DNA of 16,765 bases from DATKKG01 sp964475215. Its GTDB lineage: Archaea > Thermoproteota > Nitrososphaeria > Conexivisphaerales > DTJL01. A model generated the notes under the pieces. That model did not search any database and was not told the DNA's origin. It saw only the letters and a list, made by a program, of their open reading frames with translations. Position 1 is the stretch's first letter. Each line of letters starts with the position of its first letter. The stretch is from assembly GCA_964475215.1 (NCBI GenBank), contig CAYYVT010000084.1:1-16765 (forward strand), in the 5' to 3' direction. Positions 15,250 to 16,765 of the stretch are shown here, one piece after another. Made by a program: the position numbers and the translations under genes.

Positions 15250-15340
15250 TGGGGCCGCCAAGGGGAATCGAACCCCTGCCCAAGGCTTTCTGCCGCAGAG
15301 CGACCACAGGCCTCGATACTACCACTATACGATGGCGGCC
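15250..15340 (-). tRNA. tRNA-His (GTG) with a 16-nt intron
   Basis: The minus strand folds as a tRNA. The acceptor GCCGCCA pairs with TGGCGGC, and an extra G at position -1 (15340) faces C73 (15253), the identity element of tRNA-His. The D arm is GTAT-AGTGGTA-GTAT. The anticodon stem GAGGC pairs with GCCTT, and the anticodon GTG is at 15305-15307. The T arm is AGGGG-TTCGATT-CCCCT. A 16-nt insertion (15288-15303) sits between positions 37 and 38. CCA is encoded (15250-15252) and is followed by another CCA. A TATA box lies about 40 bases upstream. Confidence 0.95.
15288..15303 (-). other. tRNA-His intron with bulge-helix-bulge splice motif
   Basis: The intron TCGCTCTGCGGCAGAA lies at the canonical 37/38 site. 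The exon CTGT (32-35) pairs with intron GCAG to give the 4-bp central helix. The 3-nt bulges are GG^T on the 5' side and AA^A on the 3' side, with the cut after the second base in both. An inner hairpin CGC-TCT-GCG closes the intron. The anticodon stem is the outer helix. This is a complete archaeal splicing-endonuclease substrate. Confidence 0.92.
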
Positions 15341-15375
15341 ATGACTGGCGCTGCAACATAGGTTGAAAACCGAGG

Positions 15376-15383
15376 ATAATAAA
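15376..15383 (-). promoter_or_regulatory. TATA box of tRNA-His
   Basis: Minus-strand TTTATTAT, about 36-43 bases before the mature tRNA 5' end. It would give a 5' leader of roughly 10-15 bases for RNase P to remove. Confidence 0.65.
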
Positions 15384-15454
15384 GCAAACTAGCGGAGGAA
15401 GCCCGGGGCCGCCGGAGACCGAGCGTGACCCAAACATTTCTGCACAGGCTAACG

Positions 15455-15462
15455 CTTAAGTA
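15455..15462 (+). promoter_or_regulatory. TATA-like box of the MFS transporter gene
   Basis: CTTAAGTA is centred about 32 bases before the ATG at 15490, giving a predicted leader of only a few bases. Confidence 0.45.
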
Positions 15463-15489
15463 ATCTACGCCAGCGCCTATTTGCAGCGG

Positions 15490-16765
15490 ATGGACTACAA
15501 GTGGACGGTGCTCACAGTCACGACTGTGGGAGTCCTCATGTCCGGCATAGACGACAGGATAGTGATCGTTGGCCTCCCTCAAGTCGCCGCCGCCCTGCAT
15601 GCCGATGCAGAACAGGCTATTTGGTTCACACAAGCCTACGCGCTGAGCAGCACGATTTTCCTCCTTCTGATAGGAAGAATAACAGATATGATGGGCCGAA
15701 TCAAGGTCTACAACGTCGGATTCATCATCTTCACAATCGGCTCCGCGTTGACCAGTCTTTCGTTGACGCCCGACGAAGTGATAATGTTCAGGGCGGTTCA
15801 GGGGCTCGGCGCTTCGATGCTCTTCACCAACAGTGCAGCCCTGATCGCTGACTCCACACCTGCAAAGGAGCTAGGTCTTCATCTCGGCATCAACAACCTC
15901 GCCTTCAGGTTCGGCGCCATGGCCGGGCTTACGTTAAGCGGCCTAATCCTCGCCGTCCTAGATTGGAGGGCGCTCTTCTACATCAACGTCCCCATAGGCA
16001 TCTTCGGGACGATATGGGCCTACAAGCGTTTGAAGGAGGTGGCCCAGCTGGAGAAGGGGGCCCCATTTGACTGGGTGGGTTTCGTTACGTTCACGACTTG
16101 TATCACCAGCTTCCTGCTAGCCCTGACGTACGCGGCATACGGATTCGGCGAGACGGACATCGTAGTCGTGCTCAGCATAATCGCCGCGGCCACGCTGACA
16201 ACATTTATCCGGTATGAGCAGAAGAGGAAGTTCCCCCTACTCGACTTGGACCTGCTCAAGATAAGAGAGTTCACGGGTGGCGTGATGGCACAGATGCTGA
16301 ACGCCATCACTTGGGGCAGTATGTTGCTCTTGGTAAGCCTCTTCCTTCAGCTCGTGCAGAACCAGACTCCTCTCCAAGCCGGGCTGGAGCTCCTTCCCTA
16401 CGAGCTTGCCTTCCTCGCCGTCGGCCCGTTGAGCGGCAATCTATCGGACAGGTACGGTCCAAGGGTGTTCGCCACCGGCGGTCTAATCGTTATGTCGGGA
16501 GCGCTCGTACTGATGGCGACGATGGGACCCTCGACCCCATACCTAACCATCTTGATCTATGAACTGATTATGGGAGTGGGGATTGGGCTCTTCGCATCGC
16601 CCAACATGAGCTCCGTCATGGGCGCCGTCCCCCCGAACAGAAGAGGAATCGCTTCCGCGTTTAGAGCACTTTTCTTCAATATAGGCTTCACCATATCGCT
16701 CAACCTCTCGATGCTCATTATGGCGGCTACAATCCCGTATCCCGTAGTTTCCACCATCATAGCCT
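15490..16765 (+). CDS. MFS drug/multidrug exporter, DHA2 (EmrB/QacA) type, 3' end outside window
   Basis: The reading frame opens with ATG at 15490 (MDYKWTVLTVTTVGVLMSGI) and stays open to the window end, giving about 425 residues of a protein usually 450-550 long. It is a proton-coupled major facilitator with the DHA2 signature. The first segment carries the motif D1-type GIDDRIVIVGLPQVAAAL. Motif A is GRITDMMGRIKVY after the second membrane segment. FRAVQGLGASMLF is motif B, and a second motif-A-like loop, GNLSDRYGPRVF, follows the central segments. The usual TLD..IVNVALP of motif D1 reads GIDDRIVIVGLP here. The substrate is unknown; family members export drugs, dyes or metabolites. Confidence 0.93.
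   Translation, partial: MDYKWTVLTVTTVGVLMSGIDDRIVIVGLPQVAAALHADAEQAIWFTQAYALSSTIFLLLIGRITDMMGRIKVYNVGFIIFTIGSALTSLSLTPDEVIMFRAVQGLGASMLFTNSAALIADSTPAKELGLHLGINNLAFRFGAMAGLTLSGLILAVLDWRALFYINVPIGIFGTIWAYKRLKEVAQLEKGAPFDWVGFVTFTTCITSFLLALTYAAYGFGETDIVVVLSIIAAATLTTFIRYEQKRKFPLLDLDLLKIREFTGGVMAQMLNAITWGSMLLLVSLFLQLVQNQTPLQAGLELLPYELAFLAVGPLSGNLSDRYGPRVFATGGLIVMSGALVLMATMGPSTPYLTILIYELIMGVGIGLFASPNMSSVMGAVPPNRRGIASAFRALFFNIGFTISLNLSMLIMAATIPYPVVSTIIA

Noticed and set aside
15034..15633. Minus-strand frames across tRNA-His and the MFS start
   Set aside because: They run through a structured tRNA and antisense to a clear transporter gene, with no domain of their own.

Overview
The window is archaeal. 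It opens in the 3' third of a 23S rRNA with archaeal character. It contains a tRNA-His split by a 16-nt intron with a canonical bulge-helix-bulge splice motif. Most genes have a TATA-like box about 24-32 bases before the start codon and no Shine-Dalgarno sequence, which fits leaderless archaeal transcripts, and TTG starts are common. The copper regulator is an Lrp-type protein with a C-terminal TRASH domain, an architecture known from archaea. I favour a Nitrososphaerota/Thermoproteota-like or Thermoplasmatota-like lineage but cannot place it further. There is no 5S rRNA directly after the 23S gene.

Layout. 1-~540: 23S rRNA 3' part, followed by a trailer with two abutting perfect hairpins. 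713-2059: PDZ-containing M50 (site-2 type) membrane protease. 2130-2471 (-): VOC/glyoxalase-fold protein. 2660-3385: cell-surface protein anchored by two membrane segments. 3504-4418: DUF457/YdjM-like membrane protein whose TTG start lies inside a perfect 10-bp inverted repeat. 4608-6711 (-): proB-proA, the first two steps of proline synthesis. 6910-8070: Ada-type alkylation-repair protein, with a DMT/EamA transporter directly behind it. 9004-9441: low-molecular-weight phosphatase/arsenate-reductase-like protein.

9493-12800 is a copper homeostasis cluster: a small YHS/TRASH metallochaperone (minus strand), a divergent Lrp-TRASH regulator, a Cu(I) P1B-ATPase with an N-terminal YHS domain, and an HMA-type copper chaperone. 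It matches the copT/copR/copA arrangement described in Sulfolobales. A two-block sequence element recurs upstream of both the regulator and the ATPase, and is the best candidate for the regulator's binding site. 12814-15206 (-) holds an unrecognised 111-residue protein, a fused PxpB-PxpC (5-oxoprolinase subunits B and C) and, upstream of it, a PxpA that stops after about 100 residues where the family has about 245. Then come tRNA-His (minus) and the start of a DHA2-type MFS exporter that runs off the window end.

Most genes are ordinary in function. The parts most worth a second look are the shared copper element, the truncated pxpA before an intact fused pxpBC, the palindrome over the 3504 start codon, the rRNA trailer hairpins, and the small tRNA intron. 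I found no CRISPR array, insertion sequence, defence island or clearly novel multi-gene system.
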